The translations under genes and the position numbers were made by a program. This document shows, one piece after another, positions 1 to 9,900 of a stretch of 64,000 nt of DNA. The notes under the pieces were generated by a model that saw only the letters and a list, made by a program, of their open reading frames with translations, made no database searches and was not told where the DNA came from. Every line of letters starts with the position of its first letter. Within the stretch, counting starts at the first letter, position 1. This DNA is from CAYWPG01 sp964460035 (lineage in GTDB: Bacteria > Pseudomonadota > Gammaproteobacteria > Nitrococcales > AK92), in the NCBI GenBank assembly GCA_964460035.1, contig CAYWPG010000008.1:34197-98196 (forward strand), given 5' to 3'.

Positions 1-52
1 GCTGCAGGCAGGATTCAGCCGCGAGGAGCTGGCGGCGCTGGAGAGGCTGTAA
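1..52 (+). CDS. 3' end of an unidentified gene (partial)
   Basis: The window opens inside a plus-strand reading frame that ends with TAA at 50-52. Only 16 residues are visible, including GFSREELAALERL. An amphipathic helix of this kind often closes MarR-type regulators, but that is a guess from a very short tail. It stops 47 bases before yajQ. Confidence 0.45.
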   Translation, partial: LQAGFSREELAALERL

Positions 53-99
53 TCCACTGCGCAGCCTCGGCGTTAGAACTGATTGTGTGGGAGCTGCAC

Positions 100-582
100 A
101 TGCCTTCGTTTGACGTAGTATCGGAGCTGGATATGCATGAGGTCACCAACGCGGTCGATCAGGCCCAGCGGGAGGTGGCCAATCGCTTCGACTTCAAGGG
201 CGTCAAGGCCGAGTTCCAACAGGAAGAGAATGTCGTGACGCTGGTGAGCGAGTCGGAGTTCCAGCTCCAGCAAATGCTGGACATTCTCTACGGCAAGTTG
301 ACCAGGCGCGGGGTGGACATAAGCTGCGTGGAGCTGGGCAAGGTCGAGCAGGCAGGTAAGGAAGCGCGGCAGAGAGTCACCCTGCGGCAAGGCATAGACA
401 ATGAGCTGGCGCGCAAGATCGTCAAGTTGATCAAAGACCAGAAGATGAAGGTACAGGCGGCCATTCAGGGAGAGAAAGTGCGCGTCACCGGCAAAAAGCG
501 CGACGACTTGCAGCAGGTTATCGCCATGCTGCGCGAGCAGAAGTTGGGAATGCCGCTGCAGTTCAATAACTTCCGCGACTGA
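100..582 (+). CDS. yajQ: YajQ family nucleotide-binding protein
   Basis: A 160-residue cytoplasmic protein of the YajQ family, about the usual length. The family start MPSFDVVSE lies at 100, preceded by GGGAG at a good distance, so I prefer it to an in-frame ATG at 85. The family has two ferredoxin-like RNA-binding-type domains; members bind nucleotides, and in some plant pathogens the homologue binds c-di-GMP and acts as a transcription co-regulator. The C-terminal half carries the lysine-rich stretch KLIKDQKMKVQAAIQGEKVR typical of the family. arfB follows after 10 bases, so the two are probably co-transcribed. Which ligand this copy binds cannot be read from sequence. Confidence 0.92.
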   Translation: MPSFDVVSELDMHEVTNAVDQAQREVANRFDFKGVKAEFQQEENVVTLVSESEFQLQQMLDILYGKLTRRGVDISCVELGKVEQAGKEARQRVTLRQGIDNELARKIVKLIKDQKMKVQAAIQGEKVRVTGKKRDDLQQVIAMLREQKLGMPLQFNNFRD

Positions 583-592
583 GCGCCAAGCG

Positions 593-1009
593 ATGATTCG
601 CGTTGCCGACGGCATATGTATCGACGAGAGCGAGCTGAGCGAGTCGTTCGTGCGCGCGTCGGGGCCGGGCGGGCAGAACGTGAACAAGGTGGCCACCGCC
701 GTGCAGCTTCGTTTCGATGTGGAAGCAAGCCGCTTGCCGGACGAGATCAAGCAGCAGCTGCGGCGGCTTGCCGGGCGGCGTCTGACCGCGGCCGGCGAGC
801 TCGTTATCGAAGCCAATCGTTTCCGCACCCAGGAGCGTAACCGCGAGGATGCCCGCGAGCGGCTGCTGGCGCTGTTGCAAACGGCTTGCGAGCGGCCGCG
901 GCCGCGCAAGCCTACTCGGCCCACGGCCGCCTCCAAGCGGCGGCGTCTGGAAGCCAAGCGTCGGCGCAGCGATATCAAGCGGGCGCGCGGTAAAGTGCAA
1001 GCGGATTGA
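593..1009 (+). CDS. arfB: Alternative ribosome-rescue factor ArfB (YaeJ), peptidyl-tRNA hydrolase
   Basis: A 138-residue release-factor-like protein that frees peptidyl-tRNA from ribosomes stalled on truncated mRNA. The catalytic GGQ is at residues 26-28 in SGPGGQNVNK, the class-I release-factor signature. The last 45 residues are rich in Arg and Lys (RPRPRKP, SKRRRLEAKRRR), matching the C-terminal tail that threads into the empty mRNA channel. It lacks the codon-recognition domains of RF1 and RF2, as expected for ArfB. It sits 10 bases after yajQ; a hairpin at 1057-1076 may end the transcript. Confidence 0.93.
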   Translation: MIRVADGICIDESELSESFVRASGPGGQNVNKVATAVQLRFDVEASRLPDEIKQQLRRLAGRRLTAAGELVIEANRFRTQERNREDARERLLALLQTACERPRPRKPTRPTAASKRRRLEAKRRRSDIKRARGKVQAD

Positions 1010-1370
1010 GTAGCGCTGTAACGTCCGCGGTTCCCTGAGGGGGCATGCTTCACATAAGCCAGCGGAGTCGCTGGCTATACTCGTCTAGGGTCGGTTCCCA
1101 ATCGTTTCGCGTTGGCGCCGGGACTCGCGCACGAGCCGAGCTCGTAAGCAGCGCGCAGTGCCTGCGCCGGTGCGGCATTGGCGAGAACAGACCCGATGCC
1201 CGGTCGCCCTTCGCCGTGCAGTGGGCCGGCAGCATCGTGCTTGGCCGAATGCCTGCGCGGATGCCCTCTATCGATGAAGCGAAGGGCGGTTAGCCACATT
1301 GGACTCGGCAGCGGTCTCGTACCGATGGCCGACCGCGCCGGGCTGCAGGAAGCAACCGGCAGGTGAGTAC
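1010..1370. other. Intergenic region between arfB and a membrane-protein gene
   Basis: These 361 bases hold the hairpin at 1057-1076 close to arfB and the ribosome binding site (AGGTGAG) of the next gene at their right edge. Short open frames exist on both strands, but none has a ribosome binding site or a recognisable product. I see no other feature. Confidence 0.6.
1057..1076 (+). terminator. Hairpin downstream of yajQ-arfB
   Basis: AGCCAGCG and CGCTGGCT form a perfect 8-bp stem with a GAGT tetraloop, 47 bases after the arfB stop. There is no T-run after it, so it is either a weak terminator or a transcript-end stabilising hairpin. Confidence 0.5.
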
Positions 1371-2192
1371 ATGAATACCTACCAACCTCGTCAGGTCGAT
1401 ACTCACGCTCCCCGTCGCTGGGTGCGGGAGGCGTTGGCGCTGATGGCAAGGCGGCCCGCCGCCTACACCGTCTCCACGGCCATTGTCGTAGCAGTCTTCT
1501 TTCTCCTGATGCAGGTGGACAGCCTGGGGCTACGCTTTGTGTTGGCCTTGTTCGCCCCGCCGCTGACCACGGTAGGCTTTCTGCGTCTGGCGCAGGCAGC
1601 GGACCATTCCGATGAGTTCACGCTGGATCGGCTCTTGCCGACGAATGCCGAGGCGCTGAAAGTGCTTGCGGTGACCATTACCGGTTATTGCGTGATCTTC
1701 GCGCCGCTGGCGCTGTTGAGTACGGGGGCCGAGGCAGTGGCACAGGCCGGGGTCGCCGAATGGGCGTTGCCTTGGCAGTCAGGCAGCACGGAGGGCCGCA
1801 GCGCCGGCGGCGCATCCTTCGGCTTATTGCTCTCTACGCTGCTGCTTGGCGCTTCGCTGGCAGCTTTCTCCGGGTTGCTGATCGGAATGGGCGCCTGGTT
1901 TACCTTGCCGCTGGCGAGCTTGAATCGCATTGGCCTGGTCGAGGCCAGCCTGCTCAGCTGGCAGGCGTCTAGGCTCAATGCCCCCACCCTGCGATTCAGC
2001 AGCTTTACAGTGCTGATGGCTGTGCTGTGCGCGGTGGTGGTCAGCTTCGGACTGCTTGCTCTGGTGCTGGCGCCTTTCCTCGGCGCGGTGCTCTACGTCT
2101 CTTATCGCGATGTGTTCCTGGGCCGTGCGCAGAATGCTCCGGCGGCGGTGCGCAGCGGTGCGCTGGCGCCGGTACGAGTGACTACGCGTTGA
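1371..2192 (+). CDS. Integral membrane protein, BPSS1780-like
   Basis: A 273-residue polytopic membrane protein of unknown function. I see about six hydrophobic segments: roughly residues 30-60 (two close segments), 90-112, 140-170, 175-195 and 212-245. The layout, with a basic N-terminus and a loop beginning RLLPTNAEALKVL, resembles the BPSS1780/DUF2189-like membrane families; this is a shape-based assignment without a diagnostic motif. The ATG at 1371 has AGGTGAG in front and is preferred to an in-frame ATG at 1299. It stands alone. Confidence 0.75.
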   Translation: MNTYQPRQVDTHAPRRWVREALALMARRPAAYTVSTAIVVAVFFLLMQVDSLGLRFVLALFAPPLTTVGFLRLAQAADHSDEFTLDRLLPTNAEALKVLAVTITGYCVIFAPLALLSTGAEAVAQAGVAEWALPWQSGSTEGRSAGGASFGLLLSTLLLGASLAAFSGLLIGMGAWFTLPLASLNRIGLVEASLLSWQASRLNAPTLRFSSFTVLMAVLCAVVVSFGLLALVLAPFLGAVLYVSYRDVFLGRAQNAPAAVRSGALAPVRVTTR

Positions 2193-2271
2193 TGCGCGCT
2201 GCGCCGCCGCTTGGCAGGCATCGCTCTAACATGCCAGTATGAGCGCGTAGTGTTCGCATGCGGGAGTACTC

Positions 2272-2862
2272 GTGTCGGAACTCTCTTCACGCTTTGTCGA
2301 AGCGATCCGGCGCCTGGATGCCATCCATGCCCAGGACCCGCGGCGGGAGCGCGTCGACGGGGTCGACCAGCCCTACGAGCTAGTTTACGCGCAGCGCATG
2401 AGCGACTGCCTGGAGCAGGTTGCGCCGGATGCATCGGAGGCCCTGCGCTTGGCAGTGCGCGCGCAGCATCTGAGACGCTGGAGTATCCCCCGCGAGCGGT
2501 ATCCAGAGGGGCGGGCGGGCTACCATGCGTGGCGGCGGGCGCTGGCCAGTCAGCAGGCCAGCGAGGCTGCTGTGGTGCTAGCCGAGGTGGGCTACCCGGA
2601 GCAGCTGTGCGAGCACGTTGCCCGTTTGATCCGCAAGGAGAATCTGCGCCGCGATCCGGAAGCGCAGACATTGGAAGACGTGGCTTGCTTGGTGTTTCTT
2701 CGCTATTACTTTCGCCCGTTCGCTGCCAAGCACGATGAGGAGCGGCTGCGGATCATCGTGCGCAAGACATGGCGCAAGATGTCCGAACGGGCACAAGAAC
2801 TCGCGCTGGCACTGCCTTTGGCGCCGGCGGAGCGGGCATTGATAGTAAAGGCGCTGGCTTAG
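2272..2862 (+). CDS. DUF4202 family protein
   Basis: A 196-residue protein that fits the DUF4202 family: an early YELVYAQRMS helix, then RAQHLRRWSIPRERYPEGR, then a histidine-containing C-terminal half with KHDEERLRIIVRKTWRKMS. The family is soluble and all-helical, and the conserved His, Glu and Asp residues resemble HD-type folds; its function is unknown. The start is GTG with CGGGAG upstream. A SAM methyltransferase gene follows after 14 bases, so the two are likely co-transcribed. Confidence 0.82.
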   Translation: MSELSSRFVEAIRRLDAIHAQDPRRERVDGVDQPYELVYAQRMSDCLEQVAPDASEALRLAVRAQHLRRWSIPRERYPEGRAGYHAWRRALASQQASEAAVVLAEVGYPEQLCEHVARLIRKENLRRDPEAQTLEDVACLVFLRYYFRPFAAKHDEERLRIIVRKTWRKMSERAQELALALPLAPAERALIVKALA

Positions 2863-2876
2863 TGGGAGGAGTAAAC

Positions 2877-3545
2877 ATGCAGCGGCAGGTCGAACCCGAG
2901 CTCATGGATGACGAGGAGCAGGCACGCGCCTATGCCGAGGCCGATTTCGAGGATGCCAACAGCCGATTCATCGAGTTGTTCGCCGCGCATTTCCCACAAC
3001 TGCGCCCAACCGGGCATGTGCTCGATCTAGGCTGCGGCCCGGGCGATATTTGCCTGCGTTTTGCGCGCGCCTATCCGGACTGTGTGGTGCATGGCTTGGA
3101 CGGCTCCGAGCCCATGTTGCGCTATGCCGAGCGCTTCCTTGCCCGCAGTCCCGAGTTGCAAGGGCGAGTGGAGTTTTTGCAGGGCATTCTGCCTGACGCG
3201 GAACTGCCGCAACGCAGCTATGAAACCATCATTAGCAACAGCCTGCTCCATCACCTGCACGATCCACAGGTAATGTGGCGATCCGTGCGGCGCTGGGCAG
3301 CGCCGCACGCTGCCGTGCTGGTAATGGATCTGATGCGGCCGGCTTCTCCGGAGGCCGCGCACAGCGTAGTGGAGCGCTATAGCGGCAACGAGCCGGCGGT
3401 GCTCAAGCAAGATTTCTTCAACTCGCTGCTGGCGGCCTTTACCGTGGAGGAGGTGCGTGCCCAGCTGGCGATCGCCGAGCTGCCTTTCGAGGTCGCGGCA
3501 GTAAGCGACCGGCACCTCGCCGTTTGGGGCCGGGCACCTGGCTGA
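2877..3545 (+). CDS. Class I SAM-dependent methyltransferase
   Basis: A 222-residue methyltransferase with a Rossmann-type fold. Motif I is VLDLGCGPGD near residue 45, followed by an acidic strand end (VHGLDGSEPML) and the post-motif SNSLLHHLHDP. The target is unknown; the overall form is that of UbiE/Tam-like small-molecule methyltransferases. The start chosen (ATG at 2877) follows GGGAGGAG and begins the conserved region, whereas a longer frame from 2769 would overlap the upstream gene. Likely operon with the DUF4202 gene. Confidence 0.85.
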   Translation: MQRQVEPELMDDEEQARAYAEADFEDANSRFIELFAAHFPQLRPTGHVLDLGCGPGDICLRFARAYPDCVVHGLDGSEPMLRYAERFLARSPELQGRVEFLQGILPDAELPQRSYETIISNSLLHHLHDPQVMWRSVRRWAAPHAAVLVMDLMRPASPEAAHSVVERYSGNEPAVLKQDFFNSLLAAFTVEEVRAQLAIAELPFEVAAVSDRHLAVWGRAPG

Positions 3546-3558
3546 CAGCGTACGCGGG

Positions 3559-3574
3559 GCGCCGAAGCCGGCGC
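3559..3574. terminator. Short GC hairpin between convergent genes
   Basis: GCGCCG-AAGC-CGGCGC lies between the methyltransferase stop (3545) and the rlmKL stop (3621) and is followed by ACGTTT. It is a plausible but weak shared terminator. Confidence 0.35.
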
Positions 3575-3620
3575 ACGTTTGCCGGCGCGGAACCTGCCTG
3601 TGGATTCCGCCCGCGTCCGG

Positions 3621-5762
3621 TCATTGCGGCCGATGGCGGATCTCGAAGCAGACGTGGATGCGCGGATTGCGTGCGAAATCCTGCGGTATGGTCGCCGCGC
3701 TGATATCGTCTATGCGGTACGCGGCCAAGCGTTCGCGATCGATCTTGAAGCCACGGAAATTGTTGGAAAAGATCAGCAAGCCGTCGGGGGCCAGCAGCGC
3801 CATCGCAAGCTCGATCAGTCGCACGTGATCGCGCTGCACATCGAAGGTGGTGCGCATGCGCTTGGAGTTGGAGAACGTGGGCGGATCGAGGAATATCAGG
3901 TCGAATTGGCGTCTGGGGGCACTCTTGGCAGCGTCCTCCAGCCAGCGCAAGCAGTCGGCTTGGATCAGTTCGTGCTGGCGACCACGGCAGCCGTTCAGCT
4001 CAAGATTGCGCGCTGCCCAGTCCAGGTAAGTTCTTGACATGTCTACCGTGACGGTAGAACTTGCGCCGCCGATAGCGGCATGCACGGTGGCCGTTCCAGT
4101 ATAGGCGAACAGGTTGAGGAAGCGTTTGCCGCGCGCCAGCGCGCCAATGCGCTGGCGGGTGACTCGGTGGTCCAGGAACAGGCCGGTGTCGAGGTAATCG
4201 GTGAAGTTTACCAGCAGGCGACAGCTGCCCTCGCTCACCTCGTGAAAACGGCCGTCGCTGCCAAGCCGCTCGTACTGAGCGGTGCCTTTCTGGCGCTGAC
4301 GGACTTTGTAGAACACGTTCTCCGGGCGCACGCCCAGCGTCGCCGGCAGTACCGTCAGCGCTTCGCGCAAACGCTTGCTTGCGCGTGCCGGATCCACGGT
4401 CTTCGGTGCCTGATACTCCTGCACATGTACCCAGGTTTCCGCGCCGCGGTAGATATCGATCGCCAGCGCGTATTCCGGTAAATCGGCATCGTAGAGCCTA
4501 TAGCAGCCGATCCGTTCCCTATCCGCCCATGCCGCCAGACGCTTGAGATTCTTGCGCACGCGGTTGGCGAACATTTGGGCGCCGTCGCTGAGCGTGTCGC
4601 TGGGCGTGCGTCGCAGGGCAATGCCATAGATGCCGAGGCGGCACTCCAGGGGGCCGTTGTAGAGCGTGTAGCTGCGATTGGCGCGTAAGCCGACTTGGTG
4701 ACCGAGTTCCGGACTGGCGGTGAGCACGGCGGCTTGCCAGCCGGGGAAGTGCAGCTTGAGATGAGCGCCGAGCTGGTTGTAGAGCGGAATCAAGCGGCTG
4801 CTGCTGCCAAGGCGCTCGCCGTAAGGCGGATTGACCGCAATGAGTCCCGGCACCTTGCCCACCGGCTGTGCCGCATCGAACGGGCGGCGCTCGATATGCA
4901 CGTATCCCTCCAGGCCCGCGCGCTTGACGTTGCCCAGCGCCGCCCGCACCGCTTGCAGATCGCTGTCCGAGCCGACGATACGCGGCAGCTTCGCAAGCCC
5001 GGCCTCGCGGCGCTCCAGCGCTTCGTCTATCAAACGCTTCCAGGCGTCGCTGTCATGCTGGCGCCAGCGCAGAAAACCGAAGTAGGTTCGTTGCACTCCC
5101 GGAGCGATGTCGGCCGCCATCATCGCGGCTTCGATGGGCAGCGTACCGGAGCCGCACATCGGATCGATGCATGCGCCGCCTTGGGCGGCGATCGCCGGCC
5201 AACCGGCGCGCAATAGCAAGGCGGCGGCCAGATTCTCCTTGAGTGGGGCCGGCACGCCGCGCTCGCGGTAACCGCGCCGGTGCAGGCTCTCGCCGGCCAG
5301 ATCCAGGCTCAGGCGGGCCATGTCGCGGTGCAGATACACGTTGATGCGCAGGTCCGGTTCCTGCAGCGCGACCGATGGGCGTGTGCCGTCCGCGCGGCGC
5401 AAGCGATCGACGATGGCGTCTTTGACCTTCAGCGCCCCGAAATGGCTGTGGTGGATCTGTGAGTGCTGAGAGATGAAGTCCACGGCCAGCGTGCCGGAGC
5501 TTGCCAAGTGTGCGCTCCAGTCAATGGCGGCAACTCCCTCGTAAAGTTCCTCGGGCGTGGCGGCGGCAAACTCAGCCAGTGGCAGCAGCACTCGATTTGC
5601 AAGCCGCGACCACAGGCATACGCGGTAGGCGTCGGCCAGGGTGCCGGCGAAGGCTACGCCGCCGCGCGTGGGACGAACCGACTCGCAACCTAACTGCCCC
5701 AGCTCTTCCGCAAGAAGCGGCTCGAGCCCCTTGGGGGCGGTGGCGAAGAACTCCTGTCGCAT
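3621..5762 (-). CDS. rlmL: Bifunctional 23S rRNA methyltransferase RlmKL
   Basis: A 713-residue fusion enzyme that methylates 23S rRNA at G2445 (N2, RlmL half) and G2069 (N7, RlmK half), E. coli numbering. The N-terminus (ATAPKGLEPLLAEELGQLG) leads into a THUMP domain. The RlmL catalytic motif NPPYGERLG is near residue 310, and the RlmK motif LDPPTFSNSKRM is in the last quarter. The length is close to the E. coli protein. The start is placed at MRQEFF, as in homologues; an in-frame start at 5801 would add 13 residues overlapping the upstream gene. It lies 32 bases after the DUF2058 gene on the same strand. Confidence 0.95.
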   Translation of the reverse strand: MRQEFFATAPKGLEPLLAEELGQLGCESVRPTRGGVAFAGTLADAYRVCLWSRLANRVLLPLAEFAAATPEELYEGVAAIDWSAHLASSGTLAVDFISQHSQIHHSHFGALKVKDAIVDRLRRADGTRPSVALQEPDLRINVYLHRDMARLSLDLAGESLHRRGYRERGVPAPLKENLAAALLLRAGWPAIAAQGGACIDPMCGSGTLPIEAAMMAADIAPGVQRTYFGFLRWRQHDSDAWKRLIDEALERREAGLAKLPRIVGSDSDLQAVRAALGNVKRAGLEGYVHIERRPFDAAQPVGKVPGLIAVNPPYGERLGSSSRLIPLYNQLGAHLKLHFPGWQAAVLTASPELGHQVGLRANRSYTLYNGPLECRLGIYGIALRRTPSDTLSDGAQMFANRVRKNLKRLAAWADRERIGCYRLYDADLPEYALAIDIYRGAETWVHVQEYQAPKTVDPARASKRLREALTVLPATLGVRPENVFYKVRQRQKGTAQYERLGSDGRFHEVSEGSCRLLVNFTDYLDTGLFLDHRVTRQRIGALARGKRFLNLFAYTGTATVHAAIGGASSTVTVDMSRTYLDWAARNLELNGCRGRQHELIQADCLRWLEDAAKSAPRRQFDLIFLDPPTFSNSKRMRTTFDVQRDHVRLIELAMALLAPDGLLIFSNNFRGFKIDRERLAAYRIDDISAATIPQDFARNPRIHVCFEIRHRPQ

Positions 5763-5794
5763 CGAAAGCGGGGTCTGCGGCGGCTTCGAAGGGC

Positions 5795-6346
5795 TTACCA
5801 CATCAGGTCATCCGGAATCGGATGCTCTGCGTAGGCATCGTCCTCCTCGGCGCTTGGCGGCTCGCCGTGGTAGATCAGCAAATTGCTGCCCAACTCACGC
5901 AGACGTTCGGCCGTGCTGGCCGGTACCAGCTGGTAAACGCCCTTGAGGCTGGCAATAGCAATACTGCCGTCGACCAGTTGCTTGTGTTGCTTGGCCGACA
6001 GGTACAGACGCTTGATCTTCTTGCCGTGGGTGAAGTTGAACGCGATCTCGCCATCCTCGCGCTTGAGCAGCGTGGACTGGATCAGATCGCGGGCCTGTGC
6101 GGCACGCTCCTTCTGCCGTTTCTGCTCCTCGCGTTGGCGATTGAGCTCACGGTCCTGTTCGGCCTTGCGCGCCCGATACATGGCGGCGATCTGCCGAGCC
6201 TCCTCGGTCTCCGCAGTGGTCACCTTGCTCTTGTCGGCTTTGCGTGCCCGCTTGCGCAGCTTGCTCTTTTCAGCCTCGATACTGCGAACCTGCTTCTCGG
6301 TTGCGAGGCCGACCTTCAGTAATTGGTCTCGTAATGAGTTGCCCAC
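5795..6346 (-). CDS. DUF2058 domain-containing protein (YaiL-like)
   Basis: A 183-residue soluble protein of the DUF2058 (YaiL) family, function unknown. The N-terminus GNSLRDQLLKVGLATEKQ matches the family, followed by a highly charged coiled-coil stretch and a C-terminal YQLVPASTAERL region. The start is a GTG at 6346 placed 6 bases after GAGGGA; longer in-frame starts lack a binding site. It precedes rlmKL on the same strand and may be co-transcribed with it. Confidence 0.85.
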   Translation of the reverse strand: MGNSLRDQLLKVGLATEKQVRSIEAEKSKLRKRARKADKSKVTTAETEEARQIAAMYRARKAEQDRELNRQREEQKRQKERAAQARDLIQSTLLKREDGEIAFNFTHGKKIKRLYLSAKQHKQLVDGSIAIASLKGVYQLVPASTAERLRELGSNLLIYHGEPPSAEEDDAYAEHPIPDDLMW

Positions 6347-6610
6347 GCGCACTCCCTCGAGGTTGGGGCCGTCCATCGGCGGTGAAAACGTCACTGCCCC
6401 GGCCGCGGAGTCTATAGAGTAAGACAAAGCCGGCCAAGTGGGCAGCATCGGTAGCTTGCGGCGGCCGCGCCGCGGCCCAAGGTTGTTGGGGCCTGGTTGC
6501 CTTGCTTTGACGCCGGTCCTTGTTGGCTGGCGCCGGGTGCTGTTCGATGCGGCCGGATACTCGGCTGGGCCGATGATTATCACATGGAAGCGCATGGGAG
6601 TCCGGTGCGT

Positions 6611-6889
6611 ATGGAGCTGGTTTTGCTGGCAGTGGTCGCAATAGTGGCGCTGCTTCCCATTTACTATGTACAGCGACGGCTGCCCGTTCATGCACGCGGA
6701 CAAGCCATTGCGCCCCGTCTGCTGCTACTGGCGGTCGGTGTGGGACTGGGCTACGTGGGGGCGTTGACCTATCGCGAGGTGGGTGGCATCGCACCTTGGC
6801 TTGCGTTCTTCATCGGCTTGGGGGTGGCGCACCTGCCGGCGGTCTTTATTTTGCTGATCAAGCGAGAGCGTGGCGAGTACGATCGATGA
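6611..6889 (+). CDS. Small membrane protein, unknown function
   Basis: A 92-residue protein with three predicted membrane segments (about residues 2-19, 33-52 and 60-80) and a charged tail KRERGEYDR. I do not recognise a family. ATG at 6611 has GGGAG ten bases upstream; a GTG at 6605 in the same frame is also possible. It ends 37 bases before the stop of the convergent regulator gene. Confidence 0.6.
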   Translation: MELVLLAVVAIVALLPIYYVQRRLPVHARGQAIAPRLLLLAVGVGLGYVGALTYREVGGIAPWLAFFIGLGVAHLPAVFILLIKRERGEYDR

Positions 6890-6926
6890 GGCGCGGCATC
6901 CGCTGCGGCTACGCGCCGGCCTATCT

Positions 6927-9900
6927 TCAGCCCGCCAACGGCGACGGGCTGCGGCTGTCCACCCCTAAGCGGGCAAGCATGGCGTCGAGCGCGCACTCGA
7001 TCTCCTCGGCCGGGTAGCCTTCCTGCTCCAGCGCGCTGCGGTGCCGTCGCAGCACTTTTGCGGCCGCAACCGGGCTACCGCGCAGTATGTACAGCTTATG
7101 CAGCCTTTCCGCGACCTCGGTATCGGTAGGATCGAGCTCGAAGTGGCCCCTCAGCACCTCTATCGCTTCGCCGATGTCGCCCGCGGCGATCAGGCTCTCG
7201 GTCCAGAGCGTGACGCGCTGATGGTCTAGCCGGCTCAGCTCTGCTCGGTAGTCGCGGATCAGGTCCGTTTCCGGCGCCGTGGGGAAGTAGCTGCCATGCC
7301 AGAGCAGCTGGGCTTCGTAGAAGGCGTTGTCAGCATGCCAAAGCCGATTGTTGCGCGTGTGCTGAATGCCGCGCTGCACATGCTCGACGAATTGGTGAGC
7401 GTCTATTTCCACGTTCTCCAATCGGGCGAGGCTGCCGCGCAGCACCAGGTACGACTCGATGTCCACGTCCGGATGCTTGGCGGCGACCACGTTCTTGATA
7501 CGATTGCGCAGCGCGTACAGTTTGCTCGTGCTCTGCCCGCCATCCGGCCACATGGTTTCCTGCAATGCGTCGCGGGGCAGTTCTCCGCCGGGAGCCGCCG
7601 CCAGCGTGGCGACGTACTGCTGGGGGCGGGGAGTGAGGTCGCGGCTGTCCAGCAGCAGACGGCCGTGCTGCCACATCTCGAAGCCGCCCAAGGTCTTCAG
7701 GCGCAGCAGGGGCCGGCTGACGCCGTGCTCGTCTATGTCCACACCCAGCCCTTGCCGCGCCAGAGTGCGCGGGTAGCCGCTCAGCAGGCCATGACGCTGT
7801 GCCAGTTCCAGCACGGGCTGGATCACTTCCGGGCACCAGCCGTAGCAAGTCCTATAGCCGCGCGTGTGCATGATGGTCAGAAATGCTTCGGCGTCGGCAA
7901 CAGCCAGGTCTTCCCGTTGAGCGCTCAGGTGCAGCCAGGCGCGGTGGGCGTAAGCGCCGGCCAGGGGAAAAGGAGCACCGATCTCCGGAGCTTCTTGGAT
8001 TGCCGCATCCAGGGTGGCGCGCGCCCGCTCCACATCGCCCAGAAGCGCATACGTGCGTCCAAGCAGGACGCGGGACTGGAGCAGGTAGTGACTACCGCCG
8101 GCTTGCTCGCGCAGGCGGGCACTCTCTTCTGCAGCGTCGCGCGCTTGCTCCGCTTTACCCTGGGCTGCGTGGGCGTAAGCGCGATACAGCAACAGCTGCG
8201 AACGCAGATGCGGGCTGAAGGCCGAGAAGCCGAGTGCGAGTCCGGCATCGGCATGTTTGAGCATGCCTGCGATATCGCCGCGCGCAAGCGCTTGATCGGC
8301 CCGCCAGCGCTGGAGCAGGGGACCGAACAGGCTACGGTGCAATAGTCCGCGCTGGTCGTCTCGCTCGAGCTTGCCGGCATGGCGCGTGAAGCTCTCGTAT
8401 GCGCCGAGGCAGTTGAGCAGATTACAGAAGTAGGTACGGATCAGCAGCCGGTTGAGGTCCGTCAATGCGGGATTGGTCAAGTACCGGTGCAGGTGTTCGA
8501 CTTCGATCCCCGCACAGTCGAAATCGCCCAGCAGTATGTATGCAGAACCTCGTATCAGTCGCAGTTTGATCTCCTGGTTGATCGCGCCGAGCTGCTGCGC
8601 GAGGTGAAGGGCACGGTCGGCCATTGCCTGGGCGCGCAAGCTGGTGCCGTGGGTAAACAGCTGTACGCTTGCCGATGCCAGGCTGACGAGCAGTGCCAGG
8701 GAGGGAGATAGTGGTTCTGTGTGGGCATGGAGCAGCGTCTGCAGGCGCGACATCAGTGGGCTGATGGTGCTCAAGCAGCCATCCGATAGACACTCGCCTA
8801 CCAGCAAACGCGCCAGCGCGGCCAGCTCGCCGCAACGGTCTCCAGCATCCGCGAACGCCTGTTGAATCGCCTGCATTAATGGCAGCGATCGGCCTGGATC
8901 CAGCTCCAGCGCGTTGGAGCCCAGCAGCAGTGCCAGCCAGGGATGGCTGCGGATCTGGCTTTGCGTCAAGGAAAGCCCCGTCTGGCCAAGCAGTCCCAGC
9001 AGGTCGGTAGAGAGCAGAAGTTCGTGGTGCTTGCGCACCAGTGCATCGGCCAGCGACAGATCGCCCCCGGTCCATGCATGGCGCGCAGCTTCCTCGATAA
9101 GGCCTTGATCGCGGGCACAGCCTGCCGCGCGCCCAAGGGCGAGCCGCAACTCCTCCGGGCCGAGCAGGACGTCGCTGTTGCGCTTTAGGAAGCCTCGGAA
9201 TAACGGGTGCAGGCGATAGCGGTCCGAATGGTCGCCGCTGCGGGATACAAAAAGATTGGCAGCAAGGAGTTTCTGCAGCTCGCCGGTTGCGTTGTCCAGC
9301 TGTAGGGCGGCGGCCAGTTGCTGGCTCTGCGCAGGGTCGAGCCAAGCCATTGTCGCCAGCATGCGCTGCTGGATCGGCGATACTCTATTGAGTACGCGCA
9401 GGCGAAAGTATTCATCCAGTTCGATCAGCGCCTTGCGTAGCGGCGGCCAGTTGTCTAACGGCTCTTCCAAGGCGTGCTCGCCGACGCTGCGGATGCTGTC
9501 GATCAAACAACTGACCGCCATCGGCCAGCCTTGGCTGAGGCGGTGTATGGTGCTTGCCGAGCGTCGGGGGTAATCCAGCTGTAGTACCTGTTGATAGAGC
9601 TCACGTATCTCTTCTTCGTTGAACGCCAGTTCCTCATTGCGCAGCCAAGCGGCGGCATCGTTCGCGGCAATCTGGGCGAGGTTAGACGGAAGCTGTCGGC
9701 CCAGCAGCAGAATGCGCAGGTTATTGGGGGCGTTGGCGATCAGGTAGGCCAGCAGCGCGGAGCTTTCGTTTCTCTCAACGAGAGCCTCCAGGCCGTCGAA
9801 AACGAGGTAAAGCGTTCTATCGTTCGCGAGTTCGATCTGGTAGAGCAGGCGCTCGAGTTCGCTGGTGGGGGGGGACTGGGCAGGTGCTAGAGCGTTGTCG

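Noticed and set aside
73..1053. Long minus-strand frame opposite yajQ and arfB
   Set aside because: Both plus-strand genes are clear family members; the antisense product is Arg/Ser-rich and unlike any protein.
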